A stretch of 46,534 nucleotides of DNA from Pseudomonas sp. ISL-84 (GTDB lineage Bacteria; Bacillota; Bacilli; Bacillales; Cytobacillaceae), in NCBI GenBank assembly GCA_018613035.1, contig JAGGRA010000038.1:1-46534 (forward strand), in the 5' to 3' direction. How positions within the stretch are numbered: position 1 is the first letter of the stretch; every line of letters begins with the position of its first letter. The notes beneath the pieces are model-generated. The model was given only the letters and a program-made list of their open reading frames with translations. It made no database searches and had not been told where the DNA came from. Positions 35,914-44,735 of the stretch are shown piece by piece. The translations under genes were made by a program, and so were the position numbers.

Positions 35914-37464
35914 TTATGCTTTTTTAGTTGTGATCTTTTTTCTTATATCCACTATATGCTCCTGGTGATCTTTGCTGACTCCCATGGTTTTTAACTCATC
36001 CTTCAATCCTTTGTAAGTTGAATAACACATGACAAGCATGAGAACGGCTAATGGAATAGAGGTTGCCACTAATGCTGACTGTAATCCAGACAGCCCGCCT
36101 GTCATAATTAATACTGATGAGACGGCTGCAATGACAACGCCCCATATTACTTTTGTTGGGTGAGATGGGTTAGGATTCCCGTTTTCACTAATCATCCCTA
36201 ATACAAAAACGGCTGAATTGGCAGAAGTTATAAAGAAAACGAGTACAAGCACCATCGCTAAAATACTTAGAAATACACTCATAGGAAAATACTCAAAAAA
36301 CTTAAACAAAGCAGAGGTTACGTCTGTAGATACGGCTGTTGCAATGGCTGTTTCCCCCATGTTTTGAATCAGGTCAATGGCTGAGCCGCCCATTACAGCA
36401 AACCAGAAGAATGCTCCAATAACAGGAATGAAGATAGCCCCGATCATAAACTCTTTGATGGTTCTTCCCTTTGAGATTCTGGCTACGAAACTGCCGACAA
36501 GCGGAGCCCAGGCAATCCACCAGCCAAAATAAAACAGTGTCCAGCTCGCAATCCAGGATCCCTCACTATAGGGTTCTGTCCTAAACGACATCCCAATGAA
36601 ATTTTGAGCATAATCCCCTATGCCTTGAAAGAAGATCTTTAAGATGGATTGGGTCGGCCCCAGAAACAGGATGAATGCCAATAACGCAAATGCCAGTATC
36701 ATATTCAGGTTCGAAAGGTTTTTCATAGCTCCATGGAGGCCTGAAACTGTTGAACCTACATAGATTAAGCTTACAACCAAAATAATAGCGATTTGAGAGT
36801 AGAAGCTCACTGGTATACCCCATAGATAATTCATACCGCTATTCACTTGCAATGTACCAAAGCCAAGGGAAGTTGCTATTCCAATAACAATGGATAGAAT
36901 AACCATAACATCAATCAGCTTGCCAAAAGGGCCTCTAATTTTGTCGCCCATTAGAGGATAAAAAACAGAACTTAAAGATGCAGGAAGCTTTTTGCGGAAC
37001 TGGAAAAAGGCCAAAGAAACACCTACTACAGCGTAACACGCCCAAGCAGAGACTCCCCAATGAAGATAAACAAACTGCATGGCCAGCTTTGCGGACTCTT
37101 CTGAAGAACCTTTTCCGAAAGGAGGATCAATATAGTATGAAACGGGCTCTGCGACACCCCAAAATACCAGGCTTATGCCAATAGAAGCGCTAAATAGCAT
37201 TCCTACCCATGTAGCTGTTTTGTATTCAGGCCTGTCATGGTCTTCACCCAGCCTAATTTGCCCAAACTTGGAGAGTCCAATATACATACAAAAGGCAAAG
37301 AAGAAAAAGACACTAGCAAGAATAAACCAGCCCAGATTGTTATAGATAAATTCCAGAGAGTTATTTGAGAAGCTTTCCATTTGCTTTGGGGCAAAGACCC
37401 CTATACTTATGAAGACCAAACTTATAGCTAACGAGGAAAAAAATACAGTTCTTTTACCGTTCAT
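35914..37464 (-). CDS. BCCT-family carrier, probable carnitine/betaine importer
   Basis: 516 residues with twelve helices. The BCCT signature is in SWTLFYFGWWIAWAPLVGSF ... RISKGRTIKEFMIG (about 306-340). The family moves quaternary ammonium compounds such as glycine betaine, choline and carnitine. It lies 513 bp after the D-malate dehydrogenase gene and has its own AAGAGGAG site, with a cre-like box 45 bp upstream, so it may be a separate unit. E. coli holds the same set (yeaV BCCT, yeaU/dmlA, yeaW, yeaX), which supports carnitine as substrate. Substrate is inference. Confidence 0.9.
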   Translation of the reverse strand: MNGKRTVFFSSLAISLVFISIGVFAPKQMESFSNNSLEFIYNNLGWFILASVFFFFAFCMYIGLSKFGQIRLGEDHDRPEYKTATWVGMLFSASIGISLVFWGVAEPVSYYIDPPFGKGSSEESAKLAMQFVYLHWGVSAWACYAVVGVSLAFFQFRKKLPASLSSVFYPLMGDKIRGPFGKLIDVMVILSIVIGIATSLGFGTLQVNSGMNYLWGIPVSFYSQIAIILVVSLIYVGSTVSGLHGAMKNLSNLNMILAFALLAFILFLGPTQSILKIFFQGIGDYAQNFIGMSFRTEPYSEGSWIASWTLFYFGWWIAWAPLVGSFVARISKGRTIKEFMIGAIFIPVIGAFFWFAVMGGSAIDLIQNMGETAIATAVSTDVTSALFKFFEYFPMSVFLSILAMVLVLVFFITSANSAVFVLGMISENGNPNPSHPTKVIWGVVIAAVSSVLIMTGGLSGLQSALVATSIPLAVLMLVMCYSTYKGLKDELKTMGVSKDHQEHIVDIRKKITTKKA

Positions 37465-37508
37465 GCCAACACTCCTCTTTTCAAATATCGAATTTTCAGT
37501 ATTTTTAA

Positions 37509-37522
37509 TGTAAGCGGTTTCC
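37509..37522 (+). promoter_or_regulatory. cre-like (CcpA) site upstream of the BCCT gene
   Basis: TGTAAGCGGTTTCC differs from the catabolite-responsive element consensus TGWAANCGNTNWCA only at the last base. It lies 45 bp before the BCCT start, so sugar could repress uptake. Confidence 0.55.
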
Positions 37523-37698
37523 TATTTTTCCAAAAAAAGAAATTAAAGACCAACGAGACTTTACTTTTGAGATTGAACCCTCGTCGCGGAGGTAAATCGA
37601 ACAGGCTCGTAAAAAATTGTGCTCTTTCCTTTAAAAATGCAGGATTCTATTTTTTTATTTCACTATTATTTTGGTCATTTAATAGATTCGTTGAGGCA

Positions 37699-37845
37699 TA
37701 TCCGTCACAATGTCAGCTTTATCGGTCAAATTTCAGATATATCAGCCACTTTTTCGATATATCAGTCAGATTTTTATTTTATCGGTCACTTTCTAGATAT
37801 ATCGGTCAGAATTTCATTTTATCAGTCACTTAGCGGTGCATCAGC
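37699..37845. repeat. Tandem array B (20-bp TATCGGTCA units)
   Basis: Seven units that start TATCCGTCA / TATCGGTCA / TATCAGCCA / TATCAGTCA / TATCGGTCA / TATCGGTCA / TATCAGTCA at 37699, 37720, 37740, 37760, 37780, 37800 and 37820. After the first, spacing is exactly 20 bp. The second half of each unit is T-rich and variable. It fills the gap between the dehydrogenase and BCCT genes. Confidence 0.75.
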
Positions 37846-37935
37846 ATTCTTGCTTTTATAAGGTGACAATAGGTTTAAATCACCCTGCTAATAAAAGTTA
37901 AGTATAAAAGAATTAGGGGAAAAATCAACCTATAC

Positions 37936-37963
37936 CATAGGAAGAAAATTTCTTCTTCCTATG
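37936..37963 (-). terminator. Hairpin after the enzyme operon
   Basis: CATAGGAAGAA (37936-37946) pairs with TTCTTCCTATG (37953-37963), 11 bp. It lies just after the dehydrogenase stop. There is no clear T tract, so it may be a processing or weak termination site. Confidence 0.5.
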
Positions 37964-37977
37964 ATATCTATTGACCT

Positions 37978-39069
37978 TTAAGCCCTTATTTTCCCCGCTG
38001 ATATACGGGTATCAAAGAGGTCAATGATTCGATCTGCCACTTCGCTTGTAGAAGCTGTTCCACCCATATCAGGTGTCAGAACCTGATTCTCAATCAGCAG
38101 CTCTTCCAATGCATCGAGTACGTGCTTCCCATAGCTTTCATAACCGAAAAAGTCCAGCATCTGACTGACAGACCAAATGGAAGCAAGCGGGTTGGCAATC
38201 CCCTTTCCGGCAATATCAGGAGCTGAGCCGTGAATAGGCTCAAACATGGATGGATATTTTCTTTCAGGATTAATATTGGCACCAGCTGCAAGCCCTATTC
38301 CTCCTGCAATCGCAGCTCCCAAGTCTGTTAAAATATCACCAAATAAATTGGATGTGACGATCACTTCAAATCTCTTTGGATCCTTAACCATCAGCATGGC
38401 TGCGGCATCGACCAGGTAGGAGGCTGTTTCGACATCAGGGTACTCAGCGCTTATTTCTTCAAAAACCTGATCCCAGAAAACCATTGAATAATTTAAGGCG
38501 TTCGCTTTCGATATGCTTGTAAGAGACCTTCCTTCTTTACGGGCTGTTTCAAACGCATACCGGATGATTCTTTCCGTCCCTTTACGGGAAAATACACTAT
38601 TTTGCAGGACAATTTCATTAGGCTGTCCCTTAAACAGCCATTCACCTGCACCAGAATATTCACCTTCACTATTTTCCCTGATAAATAGCATATTGACGTC
38701 TTCCCGTTTTACATCCACTAAGGAAGTTTTTGCCCCTTTCAGCAATTGTACAGGCCGGACATTCACATATTGATCAAACTCTTTGCGGATTCTTAAAAGC
38801 AGATCCCATAAAGAGATATGATCAGGGACGCCGGGAAACCCGACCGCCCCCAAGTATATGGCATCAAACTCCTTCAAAACATCCATGCCATTTTCATCCA
38901 TCATTTTTCCATGCTTCGCATAAAATTCACAGCCCCAAGGGAAATAAGTGAAGTCAAAACGGAAGCCAGAATCCATCGCTGCCACTTTATTCAGCACTTT
39001 GATTCCTTCGCTAATCACTTCAGGTCCGATTCCATCTCCAGCGATAACGGCAATTTTATAATTTTTCAC
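37978..39069 (-). CDS. dmlA: DmlA-like D-malate dehydrogenase (decarboxylating)
   Basis: 363 residues of the isopropylmalate/isocitrate dehydrogenase fold in the tartrate/D-malate subfamily: IAGDGIGPEVISEGIKVL, YLGAVGFPGVPDHISLWDLL, FDQYVNVRPVQLL, RENSEGEYSG, SNLFGDILTDLGAAIAGG and FEPIHGSAPDIAGKGIANP. It oxidises D-malate to pyruvate and CO2 with NAD. GTG start with AAGGGAG before it. In this cluster it would take the malate made from malic semialdehyde. E. coli dmlA (yeaU) lies beside the same genes. It comes 18 bp after the aldehyde dehydrogenase gene. Confidence 0.88.
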   Translation of the reverse strand: MKNYKIAVIAGDGIGPEVISEGIKVLNKVAAMDSGFRFDFTYFPWGCEFYAKHGKMMDENGMDVLKEFDAIYLGAVGFPGVPDHISLWDLLLRIRKEFDQYVNVRPVQLLKGAKTSLVDVKREDVNMLFIRENSEGEYSGAGEWLFKGQPNEIVLQNSVFSRKGTERIIRYAFETARKEGRSLTSISKANALNYSMVFWDQVFEEISAEYPDVETASYLVDAAAMLMVKDPKRFEVIVTSNLFGDILTDLGAAIAGGIGLAAGANINPERKYPSMFEPIHGSAPDIAGKGIANPLASIWSVSQMLDFFGYESYGKHVLDALEELLIENQVLTPDMGGTASTSEVADRIIDLFDTRISAGKIRA

Positions 39070-39087
39070 AGAAATCTCCCTTCGTCC

Positions 39088-40536
39088 TTAGTTATTATTC
39101 CAAACGATTAATTTCATTTCGGTCATTTCTTCTACTGCATACTTAATGCCTTCACGCCCGGTTCCGCTTTCCTTTACACCGCCATATGGCATTTGGTCAA
39201 CACGGTAGGTTGGCACATCATTGATAATGACACCCCCCACATGCAGTTCCTGTGAAGCATACATGGCATGTTTCACATTGTTTGTGTAAATTCCGGCTTG
39301 CAGACCAAACCGTGAGTTGTTAACCTGCTGAACCGCTTCTTCCATCGAATGGAATTTATTTACAACAACAATGGGTGCGAATGCTTCCTGGCAGGACACC
39401 TTTAAATCATGCTCGGCATTCGTAATGATCGTAGGCTCAAGTACTCCATTTCGAAGGCTTCCGCCAGCCGCAATCTCTGCGCTGCTGCTTTTTGTTTCCT
39501 CAATCCAGCCTAGTACTCGATCAGCCTCTCCTTTTGAAATTAATGAAGAAATATACGTATCCGGTTCAAGCGGATCGCCAACCTTCAGCTGCTTTGCAGC
39601 CTGAGTAAATTTCTCTGTGAACTCTTCATATATATCTTCATGTGCAAAAATGCGCTGAAGCGAAATACAAACCTGGCCCTGATTCGAAAAAGCCCCCATA
39701 ATGCAGCGGTCAATCATTTGATCAATATCGGTATCTTTATCAATGATTAGTGCTGAGTTAGAACCCAGCTCCAATGTCGTTTTCTTTAATCCTGCCCTAT
39801 TGCGGATCCCAATCCCAACTTCCGGGCTGCCTGTAAAGGTGACCATGCTGACGCGGTCATTCCTGACAATTTCTTCTCCCACTACACTACCAGGACCGGT
39901 TACAACGTTCAGCACCCCTGGCGGAAGGCCTGCCTCTTCAAATAATTCCGCTATAAACAACGCTGAGAGCGGTGTCTGCGAGGCTGGCTTTAAGACGATT
40001 GTATTCCCGGCTGCAATCGCCGGACCTACCTTATGAGCTACAAGATTCATAGGGAAGTTAAAAGGAGTGATGGCCCCGATGACCCCAATCGGTTCTCTCA
40101 ATGTATAGCCAATGCGGCCGACACCGCCTGATGCAGCATCAAACGGAATTGTTTCCCCGTGAATGCGCTTCGCTTCCTCAGCCGAAAATTTATACGTTTC
40201 AATCGTTCTGGCCACCTCCGCTTTTGAAAACATGATCGGTTTAGAAGATTCGCGGGTAATAATCGCTGCAGCTTCATCTGCTTTTTCAGTCAAAAGGGAA
40301 ACCACTTTTTCTAAAATCTCAGCTCTCTTATAGGCTGGCATCTTTGCCATTAAATGTCTGGATTCGTATGCAGCATTAATGGCCATTTCAGTCTGTTCTT
40401 TATTGGACATCGCGATTTGAGCAATTTCTTCACCTGAATAAGGTGAATAGAGGGATCCGTATTGATCTGTTTCTACTTTTTCTCCGTTAATCATCAGGTA
40501 CTTTTTCTTTGGCTGAACTCCGGTTAATTTACTCAT
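39088..40536 (-). CDS. Aldehyde dehydrogenase, probable malic semialdehyde dehydrogenase
   Basis: 482 residues of the NAD(P) aldehyde dehydrogenase superfamily. The catalytic residues are Cys290 (NQGQVCISLQR), Glu257 (TLELGSNSA) and Asn160 (TPFNFP). Its ATG overlaps the Rieske gene end by 8 bp, with GGAGG placed inside the Rieske gene, so the two are coupled. In the carnitine route it oxidises 3-hydroxy-4-oxobutanoate (malic semialdehyde) to D-malate. Substrate is inferred from context. Confidence 0.9.
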   Translation of the reverse strand: MSKLTGVQPKKKYLMINGEKVETDQYGSLYSPYSGEEIAQIAMSNKEQTEMAINAAYESRHLMAKMPAYKRAEILEKVVSLLTEKADEAAAIITRESSKPIMFSKAEVARTIETYKFSAEEAKRIHGETIPFDAASGGVGRIGYTLREPIGVIGAITPFNFPMNLVAHKVGPAIAAGNTIVLKPASQTPLSALFIAELFEEAGLPPGVLNVVTGPGSVVGEEIVRNDRVSMVTFTGSPEVGIGIRNRAGLKKTTLELGSNSALIIDKDTDIDQMIDRCIMGAFSNQGQVCISLQRIFAHEDIYEEFTEKFTQAAKQLKVGDPLEPDTYISSLISKGEADRVLGWIEETKSSSAEIAAGGSLRNGVLEPTIITNAEHDLKVSCQEAFAPIVVVNKFHSMEEAVQQVNNSRFGLQAGIYTNNVKHAMYASQELHVGGVIINDVPTYRVDQMPYGGVKESGTGREGIKYAVEEMTEMKLIVWNNN

Positions 40537-41614
40537 TTAGGGCCTCCAATACCATTTCATGAAATTGAACGATTGCCTTCTCTGAAGACGAATATCTACC
40601 TTTATTGAACGCTCGTGAACGGAATCCAATCTGCTCCAATTCGACCAGTTCAATATCCTCTGAACGGACTTGCTCCGCAAAAGTCACTAAATCCTTCTCT
40701 GCCTGGGATAGGTTTTCATCGCGGAAGTAGTAAGTATAGACAGCCATGGATGTTTCATGATCAATCGGAATGATTTGAATGGTAGCCATATTGCCTGGTC
40801 CAGGGTAAATGGTCAGCATCAGATTTGGCCATAACCAGTAGAATTGGCCGCCTTGCATTTCCGCTTCATTTAAATTAACCGTTCCATACTTTTTATCCGG
40901 CTTGACAACCGTTCCTTGCATGGAATAATTCTCACACGTAATAATCTGGTAATCATTCATATCAAGTGCCGCCACAAAGCTTGGATGAGCAACATGGCAA
41001 TGGTCACACTCCAAGTAGTTATCCATAAAAGCTTTCCAGTTTGCTTTGAAGATACGTGTTTTTTGGCTTGTTCTTTTTAGGTCACTTAAAAACGTATTCT
41101 TGCTTAATCTTTCGAAGAAATCTCCATATGACTCACTTAATGGCTTTGCATGGTCATCCAAATTAACAAAAATGAGTGATTCCAAAATTTCCATCCTTAC
41201 TGAACGCAGACAGGCATCCTTTACACATGCCTCATCCTCCCCTTTGAAGTTAGGCGCTTTATTCAGCTGGCCATCAAGCTTAAAAGTCCACCCATGATAA
41301 GCACATTGAAGAATCTTCTTATTTCCGGCTTCATTTTTTTCAAGCTTTGTCGCCCGATGCGGGCAAACATTGTAAAACGCACGAACGATATCATCTTTAC
41401 CGCGATTTACGATAATAGGCTCCCCGGCTACCTCAGCAGTGAAGAAATCCCCAGCCTTCTCCACCTGGCTAACGTGTCCTACCAGCTGCCAGGACTTTGC
41501 AAACACAAGGTCCATCTCTTTTTCTAAAACTTTCGGATCAGTGTATTTGTCATACGTTAATGTTCTTTCGAATGTACGGTTTGCTGCATTTTGCACTTTA
41601 TTGTAAGCAGTCAT
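40529..41614 (-). CDS. cntA: Rieske oxygenase, CntA-like carnitine monooxygenase
   Basis: 361 residues. Rieske [2Fe-2S] ligands are Cys84 and His86 (NVCPHRA) and Cys104 and His107 (CAYHGWTF). The mononuclear iron ligands are His205, His210 and Asp320. The bridging position is Glu202 (NYLECDHC), where most Rieske oxygenases use Asp. CntA, as I recall, has Glu205 with His208, His213 and Asp323, the same set at a constant offset of three. CntA splits L-carnitine to trimethylamine and malic semialdehyde. Glycine betaine or stachydrine demethylases are the main alternative, but they would not need the D-malate dehydrogenase that lies here. Confidence 0.85.
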   Translation of the reverse strand: MTAYNKVQNAANRTFERTLTYDKYTDPKVLEKEMDLVFAKSWQLVGHVSQVEKAGDFFTAEVAGEPIIVNRGKDDIVRAFYNVCPHRATKLEKNEAGNKKILQCAYHGWTFKLDGQLNKAPNFKGEDEACVKDACLRSVRMEILESLIFVNLDDHAKPLSESYGDFFERLSKNTFLSDLKRTSQKTRIFKANWKAFMDNYLECDHCHVAHPSFVAALDMNDYQIITCENYSMQGTVVKPDKKYGTVNLNEAEMQGGQFYWLWPNLMLTIYPGPGNMATIQIIPIDHETSMAVYTYYFRDENLSQAEKDLVTFAEQVRSEDIELVELEQIGFRSRAFNKGRYSSSEKAIVQFHEMVLEALNE

Positions 41615-41647
41615 GATATATCTCCCTCTTAAATGAATTTTTTTAAT

Positions 41648-42667
41648 TTAAATGAATGAACCAGTTTTTTCCTTACTCGCCATAATGCTTGTACTATGAA
41701 GCGGCTGTACTTTTGAGCCTGGATCAATATAAACCTTTGCATTGCTGACAGCAGTCGGCGCCTCCCCAAATCCGCTGGCAATCAGCTTTACTTTCCCTTC
41801 ATAGGTACAGATATCACCAGCTGCATAAATCCCGGGAATATTCGTTTCCATTTTGGAATTTACCAGAATAGCATTTTTCTCTATTTCCAAACCCCAATCC
41901 TTAATAGGCCCCAGTGAGGATACAAAACCAAAATTAACGAGTACATCATCAGCTGGGATGGCCATTTTTTCCCCGCTGCTTGTGTTTTTCACCATCACTT
42001 GTTCTATTTCATCTGCCCCAGCCAGCTCCACTGGCACATAAGGCGTCAACACCTCTACTTTGGACTCCATCAAACGTTCCACACTATGCTCATGCGCCCG
42101 GAACTTATCCCTCCTGTGAATCAGGGTTACTTTTTCGGCGATTGGCTCCAGCATCAAAGCCCAGTCAACTGCTGAATCTCCGCCGCCGAAGAGTACAACC
42201 TTTTTGCCGGCAAACTGCTGTAAGTCTTTAACAAAGTAGTGAAGATTTTTAGTTTCAAATTTGTTCTCACTCTCGATGTTTAATTTCCTCGGCTGAAAAG
42301 CACCGTTCCCCGCTGTAATAATTACGGCCTTTGAATAATGGGTGCCCTTATTCGTGTGAATCACAAATGATTGATCAGACTGGCGGACGATAGCTTCGAC
42401 AGCTTCGCCTAAACAGACAGACGGATTAAATTGATTCATCTGCTTTAACAAGTTATCGATCAATTCTTGCGCTCTTACCTTTGGAAAACCAGCGATGTCA
42501 TAAATATATTTTTCAGGATATAGTGCTGATAATTGGCCGCCCAGCTGCGGAAGACTCTCAATCACTTTGACTGAAGCCTGGCGCATCCCCGCATAAAAAG
42601 CGGTAAATAAACCAACAGGGCCTCCGCCGATAATAGTGATATCGAAAGCATCAGGGGAATTTCCCAT
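41648..42667 (-). CDS. Type-2 ferredoxin/flavodoxin-NADP+ reductase (YumC-like), electron donor to the oxygenase
   Basis: 339 residues from the ATG at 42667, where AGGAGG lies 7 nt upstream; the open frame continues 74 codons further but has no support. FAD motif [25 protein letters not shown] motif [15 protein letters not shown], and the second FAD site GIYAAGDIC. It lacks the thioredoxin-reductase CxxC. First gene of the operon, 27 nt after the predicted start of transcription. CntB-type reductases carry their own [2Fe-2S] domain. This protein has none, so it probably needs a cellular ferredoxin or flavodoxin to reach the Rieske centre. Confidence 0.85.
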   Translation of the reverse strand: MGNSPDAFDITIIGGGPVGLFTAFYAGMRQASVKVIESLPQLGGQLSALYPEKYIYDIAGFPKVRAQELIDNLLKQMNQFNPSVCLGEAVEAIVRQSDQSFVIHTNKGTHYSKAVIITAGNGAFQPRKLNIESENKFETKNLHYFVKDLQQFAGKKVVLFGGGDSAVDWALMLEPIAEKVTLIHRRDKFRAHEHSVERLMESKVEVLTPYVPVELAGADEIEQVMVKNTSSGEKMAIPADDVLVNFGFVSSLGPIKDWGLEIEKNAILVNSKMETNIPGIYAAGDICTYEGKVKLIASGFGEAPTAVSNAKVYIDPGSKVQPLHSTSIMASKEKTGSFI

Positions 42668-42705
42668 TACTGAACCTCCTTTATGTCGTTCTATACACTT
42701 TTTAA

Positions 42706-42722
42706 TGCAATTACTGTGCCAA
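42706..42722 (-). promoter_or_regulatory. Sigma-54 (SigL) promoter of the carnitine operon
   Basis: On the minus strand TTGGCACAGTAATTGCA matches the -24/-12 consensus TGGCAC-N5-TTGCW exactly. It lies about 40 bp before the reductase start, on the strand of the enzyme operon. It predicts a transcript start near 42694. Confidence 0.88.
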
Positions 42723-42776
42723 CAGTGCAAACCCTTGACAATAAAGCAAAAAATTTTAAATTTACTGAAAAGGGAT

Positions 42777-42806
42777 ACTAATTGAGTTAAAATGAACTCA
42801 ATTAGT
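42777..42806. promoter_or_regulatory. Upstream activating sequence (12-bp perfect inverted repeat)
   Basis: ACTAATTGAGTT (42777-42788), six spacer bases, and the exact complement (42795-42806). Its centre is about 97 bp upstream of the predicted sigma-54 transcript start, the usual place for an activator site, and it lies in the leader of the divergent activator gene, so autoregulation is possible. Confidence 0.75.
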
Positions 42807-42849
42807 AGATTTAGTTGAACCAAAAATGACTCAAGAGGGTGTTCAAAGA

Positions 42850-44217
42850 ATGAAAATGCCAACAAATACGAGTAATGTAGAAATGACACTGGAAACGTTA
42901 TTAAAAATTCTCGATTATTCCTCTGATGAAATCTTTGTTTTAGATGGAGAAATGCGGATTTTATATGTGAATAAGGTATGTGAGAGGCATTATGGACTTA
43001 AGCCAAGGGATATCATTGGAAAGTACAATGTGGAACTTTTTGAAAAAGGCTACTGGAAACCTTCTATTGTACCTGAAGTATATCGGCGGAAAGAGCCGTG
43101 CTATATGAGACAGCAGACCTATATTGGGGCAGAGCTGATGACTACGGCGATCCCGATTTTAAATAATAAAAGTGAAATTGAACTGGTTGTCATCACATCT
43201 ACGGAAATACAAAAAATGAAAATGATGAATGCGAGAGAGGATAAAAGTGAGTCAAAATTAACTCAGCATGATGAGGATGAGGAAATAACCATTGTGACCA
43301 ATAGCGGGGAGATTAAAGGAATATTGGAGTTTTGCAAAAAAGTAGCACCAACAGATTCAAATATACTTATTCTAGGAGAATCCGGAACTGGAAAAGGTGC
43401 CTTCTCTCAATATATTCACAAAGTCAGCAATCGACATAAAGGACCCTTTCTTGCCATTAATTGTGCTGCCATTCCGGAAGAATTATTGGAGTCTGAACTA
43501 TTTGGCTACTCAAAGGGTGCCTTCACCGGGGCAAATAAGTTAGGAAAACGAGGATTAATAGAAGCAGCGGATGGAGGTACGATCTTCCTGGACGAAATCG
43601 GCGAAATGCCCCTTTCCGTGCAGGCTAAGCTTCTCCAGCTTATTCAGGAAAAACAGTTTATCCCTGTAGGAAGCAGCGAAATGAAGAAAGTCGATGTCCG
43701 CATCATTGCCGCTACCAATCAAAATCTGCAGACTATGATTCAAAACAAATCATTTAGAGAAGACTTGTTTTATCGCTTAAATGTAATAGACATTCACCTG
43801 CCGCCATTAAGGGAAAGAAGAGAAGATATCATTCCGCTCACCTACAATTTTCTGAATAAATTCAACCAAAAATATAACGACAATAAAGTCATTTCTGAAG
43901 AATGCCTAAATATCCTTACTCACTATTCCTGGCCGGGAAATGTGCGCCAGCTCGAAAACTTAATCGAACGGTTAGTCATTATCAGCAATTCTATCATTCA
44001 AGTATCGGATCTCCCTGACATGATTACAGAAAATATCGATCAAGCTTTCTACCCATCTACTACATCTGCTACACTGGATCAAGCTATCGACGAGACGAAA
44101 CGAATGATGGTCAGGCAATCATATGAAACTCATAAATCAACCAGAAAGGTAGCAAGTGATCTTGGAATCAGTCAAACCAAGGCAAGCAGATTAATTAAGC
44201 AGTATTGCTATGAATAA
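42850..44217 (+). CDS. Sigma-54-dependent activator (PAS-AAA+-HTH, RocR-like)
   Basis: About 455 residues from the ATG at 42850 (GAGGGTG lies 8 nt before it; an upstream ATG at 42826 has no site). A PAS-type sensor (about 18-115, [20 protein letters not shown]), then the sigma-54 AAA+ domain with Walker A GESGTGKG, the GAFTGA loop that touches sigma-54, and Walker B FLDEIGE. A Fis-like HTH ends it ([20 protein letters not shown]). It is divergent from the operon with a sigma-54 promoter and inverted repeat, so it is very likely the activator, responding to carnitine or a product. The ligand is unknown. Confidence 0.9.
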   Translation: MKMPTNTSNVEMTLETLLKILDYSSDEIFVLDGEMRILYVNKVCERHYGLKPRDIIGKYNVELFEKGYWKPSIVPEVYRRKEPCYMRQQTYIGAELMTTAIPILNNKSEIELVVITSTEIQKMKMMNAREDKSESKLTQHDEDEEITIVTNSGEIKGILEFCKKVAPTDSNILILGESGTGKGAFSQYIHKVSNRHKGPFLAINCAAIPEELLESELFGYSKGAFTGANKLGKRGLIEAADGGTIFLDEIGEMPLSVQAKLLQLIQEKQFIPVGSSEMKKVDVRIIAATNQNLQTMIQNKSFREDLFYRLNVIDIHLPPLRERREDIIPLTYNFLNKFNQKYNDNKVISEECLNILTHYSWPGNVRQLENLIERLVIISNSIIQVSDLPDMITENIDQAFYPSTTSATLDQAIDETKRMMVRQSYETHKSTRKVASDLGISQTKASRLIKQYCYE

Positions 44218-44231
44218 TAAGGTTTACTAAA

Positions 44232-44270
44232 TCCTGTCCCTGTATATACAGTCAGGGGCAGGCAATAAAA
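44232..44270. terminator. Hairpin between convergent genes
   Basis: CCTGTCCCTG (44233-44242) pairs with CAGGGGCAGG (about 44253-44262). The minus strand continues into T-rich sequence on one side. It likely ends the membrane-protein or activator transcript. Confidence 0.5.
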
Positions 44271-44399
44271 AAAATAGAGGTGGATCTATAACAGCCAACT
44301 TATTATCACCATGGACTTTCCTAATGTCATGACAACTACTTATACCGAAAAGCCCCGCAGCTGATCTTACATAAGCACCCGTTAGTGAACGATCAAAAA

Positions 44400-44735
44400 T
44401 CACGCTATATAATGAAGAAATATCTGATATAACGCTATGCAAAGTCCTAAAATACTCGCTTTCATTTTAGACGGATGGTTTCTTTTGCTGCGAAACAAGT
44501 AAAAGAAAACTACTATAAATCCCAAGGGAATCCATAGCTGAAAGATACCTTCTTTTGTACTGTGAGAGAAAATTGGAGCAATGTAAGTGCTAATCAGAAA
44601 GTAAAAGAAAACCGAAAATCGTCGAGTCTCTAATTGCTTGCTCCACCTTACTAAAAAGAACATAATAATTATTGCTATAACTGTAATGTGTAAAGGGGGT
44701 AGAACAATACCAAAGTTCCCAAATTTAAACTCCAT
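44400..44735 (-). CDS. Small membrane protein, unknown function
   Basis: 111 residues with three or four hydrophobic segments (about 12-28, 39-57, 65-82 and 90-110) and a basic loop (FRSKRNHPSKMK). GGAGGG lies just before the ATG (ccctcc on the plus strand at 44742-44747). No family recognised. Confidence 0.65.
   Translation of the reverse strand: MEFKFGNFGIVLPPLHITVIAIIIMFFLVRWSKQLETRRFSVFFYFLISTYIAPIFSHSTKEGIFQLWIPLGFIVVFFYLFRSKRNHPSKMKASILGLCIALYQIFLHYIA

Noticed and set aside
37699..37845. CRISPR array
   Set aside because: Units are 20 bp and contiguous, repeats are degenerate and there are no 30-bp spacers or cas genes.
42668..42889. N-terminal extension of the FNR-like reductase frame
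   Set aside because: It crosses the sigma-54 promoter and activating repeat; a perfect AGGAGG supports the start at 42667.
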